From assembly GCA_003219345.1 (NCBI GenBank), contig QHOP01000258.1, positions 1 through 13,572 on the forward strand: a DNA stretch of 13,572 nucleotides, given 5' to 3'. Positions 13,009-13,572 of this stretch are shown piece by piece (the stretch's first letter is position 1; every line of letters begins with the position of its first letter). The stretch is from Verrucomicrobiota bacterium. GTDB taxonomy: Bacteria > Verrucomicrobiota > Verrucomicrobiia > Limisphaerales > AV2. The notes beneath the pieces are model-generated. The model was given only the letters and a program-made list of their open reading frames with translations. It was not told where the DNA came from and did not search any database. A program made the position numbers and the translations under genes.

Positions 13009-13572
13009 ATGCAGCGAGGCGAAATCTGCGCGCGCCACTACGCGACCGGCAAAGGGGTTGCTCTGGAGTGGCGCGACGGCGTCATCACCAACCTGCGAGC
13101 TACAACCAAGGCGGTCGCGAATGATAAGTGGCTCGCGCCGACGCTGGTGGACCTGCAAGTGAATGGGTTCGCAGGCGTTGATTTTCAGCGGGATGATTTG
13201 ACTGTCGATCAGTTGCTGACGGCGACGCGGGGGTTGCGCGCCGCAGGCTGCTGCCGCTTTCTGCTGACACTGGTCACCGACGAGTGGACAAAGTTGACGG
13301 CGCGCCTGCGACATTTGCGCAAGCTGCGCTCCCAATCAAGCGAGCTCGAACAGGCGATTGCGGGTTGGCATGTCGAAGGCCCTTTCCTGTCGTCTGAACC
13401 AGGCTTCCACGGCGCGCATGATCCGGCGCTGATGCTCGATCCGGAGCCGGAAAAGATTCACCAACTGCGGTCGCTCACAGAAAACGACGCGCTGCTGCTG
13501 ACTCTCGCGCCCGAACGCAAAAACGCGCTGGAAGCAATCGCGCTGGCGACTTCGCTTGGAATCAAGGTCAGC
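13009..13572 (+). CDS. nagA: N-acetylglucosamine-6-phosphate deacetylase, N-terminal part (3' end outside window)
   Basis: The frame runs open from ATG 13009 to the window end (188 residues, about half of the usual 380). After a small beta-domain ('ARHYATGKGVALEWRDGVIT') comes 'WLAPTLVDLQVNGFAGVDF', whose Q50-x-N52 replaces the HxH of other amidohydrolases and marks NagA. 'WHVEGPFLSSEPGFHGAHDP' follows, with E123 as a metal ligand and the 'GAH' substrate loop. It should hydrolyse GlcNAc-6-phosphate to glucosamine-6-phosphate and acetate in the cytoplasm, feeding the NagB enzymes encoded 3 kb away. An in-frame GTG at 12949 would add 20 residues; ATG 13009 fits homologues better, with a weak GAG upstream. 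It is divergent from the aminotransferase gene. Confidence 0.88.
   Translation, partial: MQRGEICARHYATGKGVALEWRDGVITNLRATTKAVANDKWLAPTLVDLQVNGFAGVDFQRDDLTVDQLLTATRGLRAAGCCRFLLTLVTDEWTKLTARLRHLRKLRSQSSELEQAIAGWHVEGPFLSSEPGFHGAHDPALMLDPEPEKIHQLRSLTENDALLLTLAPERKNALEAIALATSLGIKVS

Noticed and set aside
12916..13335. Upstream extension of the aminotransferase reading frame (minus strand)
   Set aside because: The frame is open, but the added residues do not resemble the family N terminus and lie antisense to the well-supported nagA gene. The ATG at 12915 fits homologues.

Overview
The window looks like a chromosomal segment of a GC-rich Verrucomicrobiota bacterium, probably of the Pedosphaera/Limisphaera type. 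This is an inference from gene content: a secreted delta-60 repeat protein ending in the 'YGVEASTNLANW' tail common in that phylum, two Gfo/Idh/MocA oxidoreductases, an S46 peptidase, and several dispersed intergenic repeat families. No marker gene is present, so the phylum call is moderate.

Left part (1-2800). A histidine kinase truncated by the window edge overlaps a stand-alone receiver-domain response regulator. A convergent gene encodes a secreted delta-60 repeat (predicted beta-propeller) protein. A noncoding stretch follows with a REP-like palindrome, then tRNA-Pro(CGG) on the minus strand with an encoded CCA.

Middle part (2900-8100, plus strand). It holds a DUF554 membrane protein, a secreted S46 dipeptidyl-peptidase-like serine protease, a Gfo/Idh/MocA dehydrogenase and a TIM-barrel sugar epimerase/isomerase. 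The last two form a likely sugar-oxidation pair, split by a 209 bp element with imperfect terminal inverted repeats.

Convergence zone (about 8077-8391). The plus-strand and minus-strand gene groups meet in a dense mosaic of palindromes. Six alternating half-sites (CCATGAACC / GGTTCATGG) delimit two copies of a 52-nt hairpin element with compensatory stem changes. They also enclose a multi-hairpin block and a CGTCCTC-rich hairpin. The stop codons of both flanking genes lie inside repeat sequence. This is the most unusual part of the window.

Right part (8386-12915, minus strand, then 13009-13572, plus strand). In transcription order the minus-strand genes are a DegT-type PLP aminotransferase, a second Gfo/Idh/MocA oxidoreductase, an SMI1/KNR4-like small protein, and two tandem glucosamine-6-phosphate deaminase paralogues. 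Divergent from the aminotransferase is the start of a nagA-like N-acetylglucosamine-6-phosphate deacetylase, cut by the window end. NagA plus two NagB-type proteins indicate amino-sugar catabolism (GlcNAc-6-P to GlcN-6-P to Fru-6-P). The aminotransferase and oxidoreductases suggest modification or salvage of other sugars. Repeats sit at three of the gene junctions here and may decouple neighbouring genes.
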